Of a stretch of 64,000 bases of DNA, positions 16,378 to 25,334 are shown piece by piece. How positions within the stretch are numbered: the first letter of the stretch is position 1; every line of letters begins with the position of its first letter. The stretch spans positions 248,001-312,000 of the forward strand of contig CAWCRN010000027.1 in assembly GCA_963797835.1 (NCBI GenBank), written 5' to 3'. This DNA is from JBDTSW01 sp963797835 (lineage in GTDB: Bacteria > Actinomycetota > Thermoleophilia > Solirubrobacterales > 70-9). The translations under genes were made by a program, and so were the position numbers. Below the pieces are notes generated by a model that had not been told where the DNA came from, ran no database searches, and saw only the letters and a program-made list of their open reading frames with translations.

Positions 16378-17499
16378 TCACGCCGCCAGCTCCAGGAACT
16401 CGTCGAAGAGGTGGCGGGCGTCGTGGGGGCCGGGGCCGGCCTCGGGGTGGTACTGGACGGTGCGGCCGGCGACGTCCTTGAGCACGAGGCCCTCGACGGT
16501 CCGGTCGTAGAGGTTCAGGTGCGAGAGCTCGCAGGCGCCGAAGTCGGTGTCCCAGCGGACCGGCTCGTCGGCCTCGATCCGCCCGCCGCCGTCGGGCGTC
16601 GCGACCGCGAAGCCGTGGTTCTGGGAGGTGATCTCGATCCGCCCGGTGGAGAGCTCCTTCACCGGGTGGTTGGTGCCGCGGTGGCCGAACGGGAGCTTGA
16701 AGGTGTCGAGGCCGACCGCCCGGCACAGCAGCTGGTGGCCGAGGCAGATGCCGACGACGGGCTTCTTGCCGACGACGCCGCGCACGCTCTCGACCACGTA
16801 GTCCAGCGCCGCCGGGTCGCCGGGCCCGTTGGCGAGGAAGACGAGGTCGGGGTCGCGGTCGAGGACATCCGTCGGCCGAGGCGGCGCACGGCAGCAGCGT
16901 CATGCGCGCGCCGCGCTCGCGGAACTGCCGGATGATCGACAGCTTGATCCCGGTGTCGATCGCGACCACGTGCGGGCCGTCGCCCTCCATCTCGACCGGC
17001 TCGCCGGGGCTCACGGTCCGCGCCAGGTCCGCCCCCGCCATCGGCGGCTCGGCGCCAACCCGCTCGCGCGCCTCGGCCTCGCCCACCTCGGCCGGGAAGA
17101 CCCCACCTCGCATCGCCCCGCCGTCGCGGATGTGGCGGACGAGCGCGCGCGTGTCGACCCCGGTGATCGCCGGCACGCCGCAGCTGTCGAGCCAGTCGAG
17201 CCATCCGCCCTCGGCGCCGGCGGCGTCCTCGCCGTTCCGTGCCTCGCGCATGACCACGGCGCGGGCGTGGACCGCGTCGGACTCCATCGCCGGCGCCCCG
17301 ACGCCGTAGTTGCCGATCATCGGGTAGGTGAAGGTGATGATCTGGCCCGCGTAGGAGGGATCGGTGACCGCCTCCTGATAGCCGGTCATCGAGGTGTTGA
17401 ACACGACCTCGCCGGTCGCGCTCGCATCGGTCGCCCCGCAGAGCTCGCCGTCGAGGCGAGTGCCGTCCTCGAGCAGGATGAAGCCGGGCTCGCGCTCAT
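16378..17499 (-). CDS. carA: Carbamoyl-phosphate synthase small subunit (frameshifted)
   Basis: Glutamine amidotransferase subunit feeding ammonia to CarB. The N-terminal domain (FILLEDGTRLDGEL, FNTSMTGYQEAVTDPSYAGQ) and the class I GATase domain (nucleophile Cys in GICLGHQLLCRAVG, His-x-Glu in QYHPEAGPGPHD) are both intact but in different frames. One single-base slip lies near 16869, after LLPCAASAD. A second lies just after the ATG at 17499, where MS must join REPGFILLEDG. The ATG overlaps the isochorismatase stop (ATGA), which supports the start. I read it as a functional gene with sequence errors. Confidence 0.9.
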
Positions 17500-18071
17500 G
17501 CCGGGTTCGGGGCGTACTCGAGGATCAGCGCTGCACCTGCTTGAACTCGTCGCGTCCCGGCGCGCGCCCAGCAGCTCGAACAGCGCCGTCTCGACGCTCG
17601 TCACGCCGCGCCCGCGCGCTCCATCCTCTCCAGGCCGAAGCGCCGGTTCTCCTCGGTGCGCGAGCCCACCGCGTCGCCGGCCACCTGAACCTCGACCCCG
17701 CGCCCGAGGAGGTCGAGGACGGTCTGGTTGACGCAGACGTGCGTCTCGATCCCGCACACGCAGCGCCTGGTCGCGGCCGCCGAGGTCGAAGCCCTCGGCC
17801 TCGGCGGCGGAGAAGCGCACCTTCTCGAACGGCTCGACGCCGTCGGGAAGCGCCTCGGCGACCTCGGGCACGGTGCGAGCCCAGGCCCTTGCGGGTACTG
17901 CTCGGTGACGACGCACGGGGATGCCCAGCGCGCCGGCGCCCTCGGGACAAGCGTCGCGGCTCGCCAGCGGCGACGCGCTCGAAGTCGGGCATCGCCTTGC
18001 GAAACGCCTCCTGGACGTCGACGACGACGAGCGCCGCCCGCCCGCGGTCGAGCTTCTCGACCGTCGCTCAC
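17496..18071 (-). CDS. Isochorismatase-family hydrolase (several frameshifts)
   Basis: Cysteine hydrolase fold. Joining three frames gives an ordered domain: RAALVVVDVQEAFRKAMPDF (catalytic Asp), VVVTEQYPQG, EKVRFSAAEAEGFD (catalytic Lys), CGIETHVCVNQTVLDLL (catalytic Cys) and the family ending SVETALFELLG ... LEYAPNPA. The start GTG at 18071 overlaps the pyrC stop and the end overlaps the carA ATG, so it is embedded in the pyr operon. The substrate is unknown; a role in pyrimidine salvage or degradation is only a guess. At least four single-base slips are needed. Confidence 0.75.
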
Positions 18072-19417
18072 GCCACCCCCATCGCGAAGCTGCGCTGGCG
18101 GTAGGCGACCGCGCCGGCGGCGACCGTCATCAGGACCCGGCCGGTGAGCTGGCGCCCGGCGAAGCAGGAGTTGTCGGAGCGGCTCTCCCAGCCGTCGGCG
18201 CCCGCGTCCCATTCGGCCGCCGGGTCGAACAGCACCAGGTTGGCCTCGCTCCCGGGCTCGAGCGTGGGCGGCTCGATGTCGAAGGCGCCGGCGCCGGCGC
18301 TCATCCGCTCGACCACCAGGGCGAGCTCGAGGACCCCGGGGAGCACCAGCTCGGTGTGGATGACGGAGAAGGCGGTCTCCAGCCCGGTCACCCCCATCGC
18401 GGCCTCCTCGAAGGGCACCTCCTTGGCCTCGGGTGGGTGCGGCGCGTGGTCGGTCGCGATGCAGTCGATCGCCCCCGAGCGCACGCCCTCGATCAGCGCC
18501 TGGCGATCGTCCTCGCTTCGAAGCGGGGGGTTCATCTTGAAGCGGGCGTCGAGGGCTCGGACCTCCTCGTCGGTGAGCGTCAGGTGGTGCGGCGTCGCCT
18601 CGCAGGTGATCGCGACGCCCGCGGCCTTCGCCGCCTCGACCGCGTCCACCGATTCGCGAGCCGAGAGATGCTGGACGTGGATCCGCGCGTCCTCGTAGCG
18701 GGCGAGCGCGGCGTCGCGGGCGATCATCGTCGACTCCGAGACCGAGGGAACGCCCTCCAGCCCGAGCAGCGCCGACACCGGGCCCTCGTGCATGACCCCA
18801 GCCCCCGAAAGCTCCGGATCCTCCTCGTGCAGGGCGATCTGAAGGCCCGCCAGCTTCTGGTACTGAAGCGCGCGGCGCATGACCCTGCCGCTCCGGATCG
18901 GGAGCCCGTCGTCGGAGAAGCCGATCGCCCCGGAGTCGCGCAGCTCGGCCATCTCCGTCAGCTCCTCGCCCTCCATCCCGCGGGTCACGGTGGCGAGGAA
19001 GCCAACCGGCACCGAGGCCTCCGCCGCGGCGCGCTCGCGCAGGGCGCTGATGCCGGCGGCGTCATCGACCGGCGGCTTCGTGTTGGCCATCGCGAGGATC
19101 CCGCAGTAGCCGCCGGCGGCCGCGGCGCGCGAGCCGGTCTCGACGTCCTCGGCCTCCTCGCCTCCGGGCTCGCGCAGGTGGACGTGAGGGTCGAAGAAGG
19201 CCGGGAAGACGTGCATCCCCTCGGCGTCCACCGTCTCGGCGCCGTCGGCCGACGCCTCGCCGGGTGCGGCCAGTTCGGCCAGCTCACCCTCGCGGACCAC
19301 GACGTCGAAGACGCCGTCGATGCCCCGCCTGGGGTCGAGCACGGAGGCCCGGCGCAGGACCAACGGCGGGGCCTCCTCACCGGACCCCCGCCAGTCGAGC
19401 TCGGAGACCCGCCTCAC
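18068..19417 (-). CDS. pyrC: Dihydroorotase
   Basis: Zinc amidohydrolase that cyclises carbamoyl aspartate. About 449 residues from a GTG at 19417 overlapping the pyrB stop. Metal ligands in FDPHVHLREPG near residue 70, the substrate-binding ANTKPPVDD segment, later His residues in ALHEEDPEL and HVQHLSA, and the catalytic Asp in IATDHAPHPPEAK near 320. Class I type, common in Gram-positives. Uninterrupted. A longer in-frame reading upstream belongs to pyrB. Confidence 0.94.
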   Translation of the reverse strand: MRRVSELDWRGSGEEAPPLVLRRASVLDPRRGIDGVFDVVVREGELAELAAPGEASADGAETVDAEGMHVFPAFFDPHVHLREPGGEEAEDVETGSRAAAAGGYCGILAMANTKPPVDDAAGISALRERAAAEASVPVGFLATVTRGMEGEELTEMAELRDSGAIGFSDDGLPIRSGRVMRRALQYQKLAGLQIALHEEDPELSGAGVMHEGPVSALLGLEGVPSVSESTMIARDAALARYEDARIHVQHLSARESVDAVEAAKAAGVAITCEATPHHLTLTDEEVRALDARFKMNPPLRSEDDRQALIEGVRSGAIDCIATDHAPHPPEAKEVPFEEAAMGVTGLETAFSVIHTELVLPGVLELALVVERMSAGAGAFDIEPPTLEPGSEANLVLFDPAAEWDAGADGWESRSDNSCFAGRQLTGRVLMTVAAGAVAYRQRSFAMGVA

Positions 19418-20399
19418 GCGGGCTCCCCGATCGGGGTCGGCGCCGGAAGCTCGTCTGCCTCGTCGCCTCGGCGCCACGGGCGCCTCGCGGGCGGTCGCCG
19501 CCGGTCGAGCAGCTCGTAGAGGATCGCCATCCGCACCACGAGGCCGCTCTCGACCTGGGCGGTGATCAGCGAGCGAGGGCCCGTCGATCACCTCGGCCGA
19601 CAGCTCCACCCCCCGGTTGACCGGCCCGGGGTGCATCAGGAGCTGGCGCGGCCCGAGCCGCCGCGAGTCGATCTGGAAGCGGGCGGCGTACTCGCGCAGG
19701 GAAGGCACGAACGAGTCGCTCATCCGCTCCCGCTGCATCCGCAGGGCATAGACCACGTCGGCCTCGCCGAGTTCGTCGAGATCGTGTGCGACATCGCAGT
19801 CGATCGCCTCGGTGATCCCGCGGGGGATCAGGGTCGGCGGGCCGGCGAGGGTCACCCGGGCTCCCATCGGCGGTGAACGCGAGGGCGCAGGAGCGGGCGA
19901 CGCGACTGTGGAGTACGTCGCCGACGATCCAGATCCGCTTGCCGTCGAGGTCGCCGACGCGCTGCCTCAGCGTGAAGACGTCGAGCAGCGCCTGGCTGGG
20001 ATGCTCGTGCTTGCCGTCGCCGGCGTTCACGACGGCCGCCTCCGTCCAGCGCGTGACCATGCGGGCGGCGCCGGCGTGGGGCGAGCGGATGATGATCGCC
20101 TCGGGCCCGTAGGCGCTGAGGGTCGCGATGGTGTCCTTGAGCGACTCGCCCTTGTCGACGGACGACCCCACCGACTTCACCGAGACGACGTCCGCCGACA
20201 GGCGCTTCGCCGCCAGCTCGAACGACGAGCTGGTCCGGGTGCTCGCCTCGTAGAAGAGGCTCACGATCGTGCGCCCGCGCAGCGTCGGCACCTTCTTGAT
20301 GTCGCGCCGGCCGACCTCGGCGAAGCTCTCCGCGCGCTCGAGGATCCGCTCGATGTCGGCGCGCTCCAGGTCCTCGACTGACAGCAGGTGTCGCATCAC
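19414..20399 (-). CDS. pyrB: Aspartate carbamoyltransferase catalytic chain (frameshifted)
   Basis: Condenses carbamoyl phosphate with aspartate. N-terminal half: FYEASTRTSSSFELAAKRL (carbamoyl-phosphate site), KGESLKDTI, KHEHPSQALLDVFT. A slip near 19870 moves the frame to MGARVTLAGPPTLIPRG, with the aspartate-binding RMQRERM and HPGPVNRGVEL. A second slip near 19575 restores SLITAQVESGLVVRMAILYE and an acidic tail ending PIGEPA. Starts at 20399 (or 20396) right after pyrR. Total about 328 residues, slightly above the family's usual 310. Confidence 0.9.
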
Positions 20400-20965
20400 T
20401 CCTCCTCCACTCCAGCCGCGGCGCGGCTCCCGATCGCGACCTCGTCGAGGCCGTCCTGCTCCTCCATCCGCACGTAGACGCGCTCGTCGCGCGAGGTCGG
20501 CAGGTTCTTGCCGACGTAGTCGGGGCGGATTGGAAGCTCTCGGTGGCCGCGGTCGATCAGCGCGGCGAGCTGCACGCGGCCGGGGCGGCCATAGTCGAAC
20601 AGCGCCTCGATCGCGGCACGAGCGGTGCGGCCGGTGAAGAGCACGTCGTCGACCAGCACCACCGTGCGCCCCTCGAGGTCGAAGTCGAGGTGGGAGGCGT
20701 GGACCACCGGGGCCGCGGTCGGCTCGCGGCCGTCCATGTCGTCGCGGTAGAAGGAGATGTCGATGTCCCCGAGCGGGATCTCGGAGCCGCTCAGCTCGCC
20801 GACGAGAGTGTGGAGGCGTCCCGCCAGCAGCGCCCCGCGAGTGTGGATCCCGACCAGGGCGAGCCGGTCGCCGCCGGGGTTCTTCTCGATGATCTCGTGC
20901 GCGATCCGCACGAGCGTGCGGCGCAGATCCTCGCGGTCGAGGACGACCTTCTCCGAGTCTTGCAC
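20396..20965 (-). CDS. pyrR: Pyrimidine operon regulator PyrR
   Basis: UMP/UTP-sensing RNA-binding attenuation protein with weak uracil phosphoribosyltransferase activity. 189 residues from a GTG at 20965. PRPP loop VVLVDDVLFTGRTARAA near residue 105 and the typical LVGIHTRGALLAGRL near 40; ELPIRPDYVGKNLPTS near 150. First gene of the operon, directly behind a stem-loop that looks like its own RNA target. It therefore probably represses itself and the whole pyr block when UMP is high. Confidence 0.95.
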   Translation of the reverse strand: MQDSEKVVLDREDLRRTLVRIAHEIIEKNPGGDRLALVGIHTRGALLAGRLHTLVGELSGSEIPLGDIDISFYRDDMDGREPTAAPVVHASHLDFDLEGRTVVLVDDVLFTGRTARAAIEALFDYGRPGRVQLAALIDRGHRELPIRPDYVGKNLPTSRDERVYVRMEEQDGLDEVAIGSRAAAGVEEE

Positions 20966-20975
20966 TGAGCGTGCC

Positions 20976-21006
20976 CCTTCCTGGTCTCGCTGGACCGGGT
21001 TAAAGG
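20976..21006 (-). promoter_or_regulatory. PyrR-binding RNA element overlapping the pyrR leader
   Basis: Minus-strand RNA: CCTT-TAA-CC-C-GGTC loop CAGCGA, then GACC-A-GG-AAGG. The stem pairs CCUU with AAGG and CC/GGUC with GACC/GG around an internal bulge. The purine-rich CCAGCGAGACC top matches the PyrR anti-antiterminator/binding-loop style. The AAGG arm lies 10 bases before the GTG, so binding would hide the ribosome site. This fits the PyrR-dependent translational repression known in mycobacteria. No terminator is visible in the leader. Confidence 0.7.
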
Positions 21007-21021
21007 AACCGACGGGGCGAG

Positions 21022-21051
21022 GGTATCAGCCGCCCCCTCGGAAGCCCGCAA
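21022..21051 (-). promoter_or_regulatory. Candidate promoter of the pyr operon
   Basis: Minus strand: -35 TTGCGG at 21051-21046, 18-bp spacer, -10 GATACC at 21027-21022 (TGATACC). The start would fall about 10 bases before the PyrR-binding stem, giving a short leader holding just that element. Confidence 0.5.
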
Positions 21052-21101
21052 AGCCAGCACTCCTTCCACCAGCGGAGTGGAAGGCGGGCGCCGGGAACGC
21101 C

Positions 21102-21499
21102 CTACTCCCGCAGCCCGGCGGCTTCGAGGGCCTCACCTGGCCCCTGAAACCAGGCGTACCGCGCAACCTTCCCGTCCCGGAGGGTCCAGAGGGCGGACTC
21201 CGTCCGTCTATCTCGACCCCGCTACCTCGACCGCGCGCCCGATAGCGCAGCACCACAGCTACCTGATCTCCTGCTGCCCGGAACTCCTCCGGCTCCATCT
21301 GCCAGCTCTCCCATCCATCGAACACGTTCTCCACCGCCGTGCTGAACGCGGCCTGACCACGCCGGGTTCCGGCCTCGACGGCCCCAGGCGGATTGACGTA
21401 CTCGATCTCCGCGTCCATGAGTTCGGTCGGCCCAGGGAACTCATCACGAGCCCAGGCCTCGTAGAAGCGCCGGACGATCTCGACGTTCTCCTCCGACAT
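21102..21499 (-). CDS. SnoaL-like (NTF2-fold) protein, copy 2 of a tandem pair (frameshifted)
   Basis: Begins MSEENVEIVRRFYEAWARDE, then EIEYVNPPGAVEAGTRRGQ and an alpha+beta cone-type domain. A one-base loss near 21195 breaks the frame after EIDGR; the next frame continues ESALWTLRDGKVARYAWFQ and ends EALEAAGLRE before TAG at 21104-21102. About 132 residues when joined. Related proteins bind or convert small hydrophobic ligands, but no catalytic residues can be assigned. It lies 3 bp after the stop of the neighbouring paralog at 21503-21907, so it is co-transcribed. Confidence 0.78.
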
Positions 21500-21502
21500 C
21501 GC

Positions 21503-21907
21503 CTACTCCGACAGCCCGACGGCTTCGAGGGCTTCTTCGGCGGAACGGTACGTCTCGGTGCGCAGCACCGCTTGGTCTCTCAACGTCATCACCGCGGCGA
21601 TCCGCTGCTCGACCGGCACGCCGCTCCGTTTTCCGCGCACGCTGATCGTCGTCACGAGCAGCACCCGTTCCTGGTCGAGCTCGCTCACCCGGTCGAGCCT
21701 GCCCTCCCACGAGCCCCACGCCTCCTGGATGGTGGAGAGAAAGTCCCTGGCGCTGCCTGCATCATCATCGTCTTGTGTGAAAACGTCGGGGTAGACGAGC
21801 TTGTGGTCAGGGTGAAAGAGCTCGCTGAGGGTCGCGAAGTCTGGTTTCGGCTTCCGAACCGCAGCCTCGAAGGCCCGCCGGACGATCTCCAGGTTCTCCT
21901 GCGACAT
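21503..21907 (-). CDS. SnoaL-like (NTF2-fold) protein, copy 1 of a tandem pair
   Basis: 134 residues: MSQENLEIVRRAFEAAVRK, LFHPDHKLVYPDVF, WEGRLDRVSEL, RGKRSGVPVEQRIAAV, ending EEALEAVGLSE. This is the layout of the abundant SnoaL-like families in this clade; function is unknown. The ATG at 21907 is chosen because it aligns with the start of the paralog at 61143 and because the 75 bp upstream are conserved between the two loci. An in-frame extension to 22054 would cover that regulatory block. Confidence 0.8.
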   Translation of the reverse strand: MSQENLEIVRRAFEAAVRKPKPDFATLSELFHPDHKLVYPDVFTQDDDDAGSARDFLSTIQEAWGSWEGRLDRVSELDQERVLLVTTISVRGKRSGVPVEQRIAAVMTLRDQAVLRTETYRSAEEALEAVGLSE

Positions 21908-21982
21908 CGCCCCGCAGTATCCCGCCAGGCGGTGGCCGTGGCTAGGGCTGTGGGGCCCCTTGCCGCCTGCGATGACCCGCAG
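21908..21982 (-). promoter_or_regulatory. Conserved upstream block of a SnoaL-like gene (locus A)
   Basis: Minus strand: a TGCGGGTCATCGCAGGCGGC block about 70 bp before the start, then CCTAGCCACGGCCACCGCC, then TGGCGGGATACTGCGGGG directly before CGATG. The same blocks precede the gene at 61143. GATACT fits a -10 box only about 9 bp before the ATG, so a leaderless transcript is likely. Confidence 0.65.
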
Positions 21983-22023
21983 CCAGGGTGCTCGGCGCCC
22001 GCGGACATGAGAGGATCGCTCCC

Positions 22024-22903
22024 GTGAAGATGAGCGACGCCACCCGTGAGGCAATCGCCATCCACCAGGCGGCAGGGCGCCGTTTTCAGGCGGGAGGCGT
22101 GACCAGCTTCGCCCGCGAGCAGGGCTCCGGCGGGACGGTCGTCCTCATGCACGGCGTGCCGACCTCGTCCTTCCTCTACCGAAAGGTGATCCCGGCGGTC
22201 GCCGGGCAGGGCCTCCATGCCGTCGCGTTCGACCTGCCCGGGCTCGGTCTTGCCGAACGCCCCGAGGAGTTCGACTACTCGTGGTCGGGCCTCGCCCGGT
22301 GGACCGGCGAGGCGATCGACGCGCTCGGGATCGACCGCTGCCACCTCGTCGTCCACGACATCGGCGGCCCGATCGGCTTCGAGTGGGCGATCCGTCACCC
22401 GGACCGGGTGCTCTCGCTGACGGTGCTCAACACCCTGATCGACGTCGCGGGCTTCCGGCGCCCCTGGCCGATGCGTCCGTTCGCGATCCGAGGCGTGGGC
22501 GAGGTGTGGCTGGCGACGCTCCAGCCGTGGCTGGGCTCGGAGCTCTTCTACCGGGAGGGCATCGAGAACCGCTCGGCGGTGCCGAGGCACGAGGTTCAGG
22601 CCCACATCCACCTCCTGAAGCACCGCGACCGCGGCCGCGCGTTCCTGCGAATCATGCGTGGCTTCGAGCTGACCGAGGAGAAGGAGCGCTTCTACCGCGA
22701 GGGACTCGCCGACCGGTCGTGGCCGGCGCGGATCGTTTGGGGCGAGCGCGACCCGGCGCTCGGACTCGACCGGCTCAAGGCCGTCGAGGAGCGTGCTGGG
22801 AGGCGACGACACCATCCTCCTGCCCGCGAAGCACTTCCTCCAGGAGGACCAGGCCCCGGCGATCGCCAACGCGATCGGCGACCTCGCGGCGCCCCTCGGC
22901 TAG
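22024..22903 (+). CDS. Alpha/beta hydrolase, haloalkane dehalogenase-like (frameshifted near the end)
   Basis: About 292 residues when joined. Oxyanion motif HGVPTSSFLYR near residue 42, GLGLAERPEEFDYSW, then the nucleophile elbow VVHDIGGPIGFEW with Asp as nucleophile (Asp replaces the Ser of esterases), as in haloalkane dehalogenases and epoxide hydrolases. Charge-relay Asp in WGERDPAL; a single-base insertion near 22791 must be bypassed to reach the catalytic His in LLPAKHFLQEDQAPA, a typical dehalogenase ending. Start GTG 22024 or ATG 22030. It ends convergently with rnz, the two stop codons sharing CTAG. Confidence 0.82.
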
Positions 22904-23857
22904 CCCGGGCGCGGTGGCTTCGCGCCGCCCTCGATCAGCTGCGGCTCGCCGCGCTCCGGGAACGGGATCTCGACGACGTCGAAGTCGCGCGGGGCGATCG
23001 CGCCCGGCATCACCTCGCGGGCCTCGGCCAGCAGGTCGCGGACGTCGTAGCGGGTGGAGGCGTGGACGAGGGCGAGCATCTCGACCCCCGCGTCGCTCGC
23101 CAGGTCGGCCGCCTGGCGCGCGGTGGAGTGCCCGGTCTCAGCAGCGCGCTCCGCCTCGGCGTCGGCGAACGACGCATCGTGGACCAGGAGCTGTGCCTCG
23201 TGGGCGGCGAGCCGCGTCATCTCCGTGGGCACCGTGTCGCCGGTGATCACGACCTTGCGCCCGGCGCGGACCGGGCCCATCACCTCGTCGGGCCGCACGA
23301 TTCGCCCGCCCGCCTCGACCTCCTCCCCGCGCTGGAGGCGCCCCAGGTCGGGCCCGTGCGTGACCCCCAGCTCGGCGGCGTGCTCGGGGTCGAGGTGGCC
23401 CGGGCGCTCGTCCTCGACGATCGCGTAGCCGTAGGCGCGCACCCGGTGGTCGACCGGGAACGAGCGGACCTCATACCCGTCGCGGCGGATCGCCTCCCCC
23501 TCCCCCAGCTCGACGAGCTCGACCTCGTAGGAGATACGCCCGAAGATGCGCCGCAGCGAGCCGAACAGGTCGGCGAGGCCCGCGCGGGCCGACCACGCGC
23601 AGCGGGACCTGCCGGTCGGTGAGGTCATACGTCTTCAGCAGGCCGGGGATGCCGAGGTAGTGGTCGGCGTGGAAGTGGGTCAGATAGATCTCGTCTGCCT
23701 GGACGAGGCCGATGGACCGCTGCATCTGGCGCTGCGAGCCCTCGCCACAGTCGAAGAGGAGCCGGTCGCCGCCGAGGCGGGCCAGGACGCACGCGGTCGC
23801 CCTCCGCGCCGTCGGCACGGAGCCCCCCGTGCCCAGGAAGACGACGTCGAGGTCCAT
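22900..23857 (-). CDS. rnz: Ribonuclease Z (frameshifted)
   Basis: Metallo-beta-lactamase-fold endonuclease for tRNA 3' trailers. From the ATG at 23857: MDLDVVFLGTGGSVPTARR, FDCGEGSQRQMQRS, metal motif LTHFHADHYLGIPGLL. A single-base slip near 23588 moves to the frame carrying GLADLFGSLRRIFGR. Later motifs are KVVITGDTVPT, LLVHDASFAD and ALVHASTRYD, with the expected distal metal ligands in GHSTARQAADLA. About 318 residues. Its position next to tRNA-Arg is probably coincidental. Confidence 0.9.
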
Positions 23858-23990
23858 CCGGCAACCGTAGCCGCGGATGCCACACCTGCGCGGTTGGCAC
23901 CGTGCGCCACGCCGCTGCACCAGGTGCGTTCGGCCATCTGCCGGCCGGGTTGCCTGAGGGCGGCGCGGGCCGCCGAATCGATCGACTGAA

Positions 23991-24020
23991 GGATTCACCA
24001 CCCTATGCGGTGGTAAATCC
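23991..24020. other. Imperfect hairpin upstream of tRNA-Arg
   Basis: GGATTCACCACC at 23991-24002 faces GGTGGTAAATCC at 24009-24020 with a 6-base loop (CTATGC), giving a 12-bp stem with one mismatch. It lies in the 247-bp rnz/tRNA gap. No T run follows on either strand, so a simple intrinsic terminator is unlikely. Function not known. Confidence 0.5.
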
Positions 24021-24104
24021 TCCACTCAGTGCCAATTTGAGGCCGTCCGGCGCCCCAGGCGCTGTGTCAGCGGCCCGCCAGGGACCGTCTAAGCTGGGCG
24101 CGAA

Positions 24105-24177
24105 GCGCCCGTAGCTCAGTGGATAGAGCGTCCGCCTCCGGAGCGGAAGGCCGCAGGTTCGAATCCTGCCGGGCGTG
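24105..24177 (+). tRNA. tRNA-Arg (anticodon CCG)
   Basis: 73 nt. Acceptor GCGCCCG pairs with CGGGCGT (terminal G-U) followed by discriminator G. D-arm AGCTCAGTGGATAGAGCG; anticodon arm TCCGCCTCCGGAGCGGA with anticodon CCG in a CT-CCG-GA loop; T-arm GCAGGTTCGAATCCTGC. No CCA encoded. Reads CGG arginine codons. Stands alone on the plus strand between rnz and the sugar dehydrogenase. Confidence 0.95.
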
Positions 24178-24216
24178 TTTGCCCATACCCCCGCCGCCGG
24201 GCGGCGACGCGGGGCG

Positions 24217-25334
24217 CTAGCGGTCGACGAGCTTGCGCACCGCCCCGTTGATCGAGACCGTGTAGAGGTTGCCCGCGGCGTCCTCACCGAAGGAGACGAG
24301 GCGGGAGACGCCGATCGGGGTCCGCTCCTTGCCCGAGCCCCTGAGCCTCGAGGCCCAGATCCGCCCGCTGCAGTAGTCGCCGAATAGGTACTTGCCCTGG
24401 CGCGGCAGCCCCGGAGCGCGGTTGAAGTAGCCGCCGACGATCGAGCAGTCCCCGCCGCCGTGGGAGTAGGTCAGGTTCGGCTTGCGGTGATGCCGGACGT
24501 TGCAACCCTCGAGTCGCTGCGTGCCCTCGTAACAGGGCCAGCCGAAGTTGGCGCCGGCGAGCTTGCCGATCCCGCCGGAATTGACCTCCTCGAGGCGCGA
24601 GTGACCGACGTCGGCGATCGTGATCCGTGATGGGCGCTTGCGGTCGATCGAGAAGCGCCAGGGGTTTCGCAGGCCGCGGGCCATGATCGCGCTGTGGCCG
24701 TCGTTCCCCTGGCCGACGTAGGGGTTGTTGGGATGGGCGCGGTAGTTGCGCCGGCCCGGCCGGGGGTCGGGCTTTATCCGCAGCAGCTTGCCCAGCAGGC
24801 TCTTCGGGTCCTGGGCCTTGTGCGACGGGTTCAGAAGTTGCCGCCGTCACCTGTGGCGAGAAGCAGCCAACCGCTTGCGGTCATCTGCAGCTGCCCGCCC
24901 TTGTGCGTCTGGGCTGGAGACGAGATCTCGATGATCTTCGTCCGTGAGCTCTCGCGGGCACGGTTCGCCTTGCGGGCGCGGAACTGGTCGACGCGGATGT
25001 CGTTGCCGTTGTCGACGTAGTAGACGTAGAAGCGGCCGTTGCGGGCGTAGTCGGGGGAGAAGGCCATCGACAGCAGACCGCCCTCGCCCGCGGTCGAGAC
25101 CTTGTCGCGGATGTCGAGGAAGGGATGACCCAGCTTCCGGCCCTCGAGGACGACGCGAATCCGTCCTGCGCGCTCGGTGACGAACTTCCGCTTGCGGTCC
25201 TCGGGCGGCGCCGTCAGGTAGGTCGGGCTCGCGAACTCGGCGACCTTGTGCAGCGCGAGCTCAGCCTCGGCCATCCCGGGCAGGCCCAGGATGGCGACGA
25301 CCAATGCCACAGGGGCGAGCCGTAGCGTTGGCAT
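24217..25334 (-). CDS. Secreted PQQ-dependent sugar dehydrogenase-like protein (glucose/sorbosone dehydrogenase family, frameshifted)
   Basis: A signal peptide MPTLRLAPVALVVAILGLPG (cleaved after AEA) is followed by a six-bladed propeller: EFASPTYLTAPPEDRKR, TAGEGGLLSMAFSPDY, GGQLQMTASGWLLLATGDGG. A slip near 24835 shifts to NPSHKAQDPKSLLGKLLRIK and then ARGLRNPWRFSIDR, NFGWPCYEG, YLFGDYCSGRIWA. These are hallmarks of the GSDH family of soluble quinoprotein dehydrogenases. About 372 residues. Its ATG overlaps the stop of the small secreted protein upstream. The substrate cannot be told from sequence. Confidence 0.83.
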
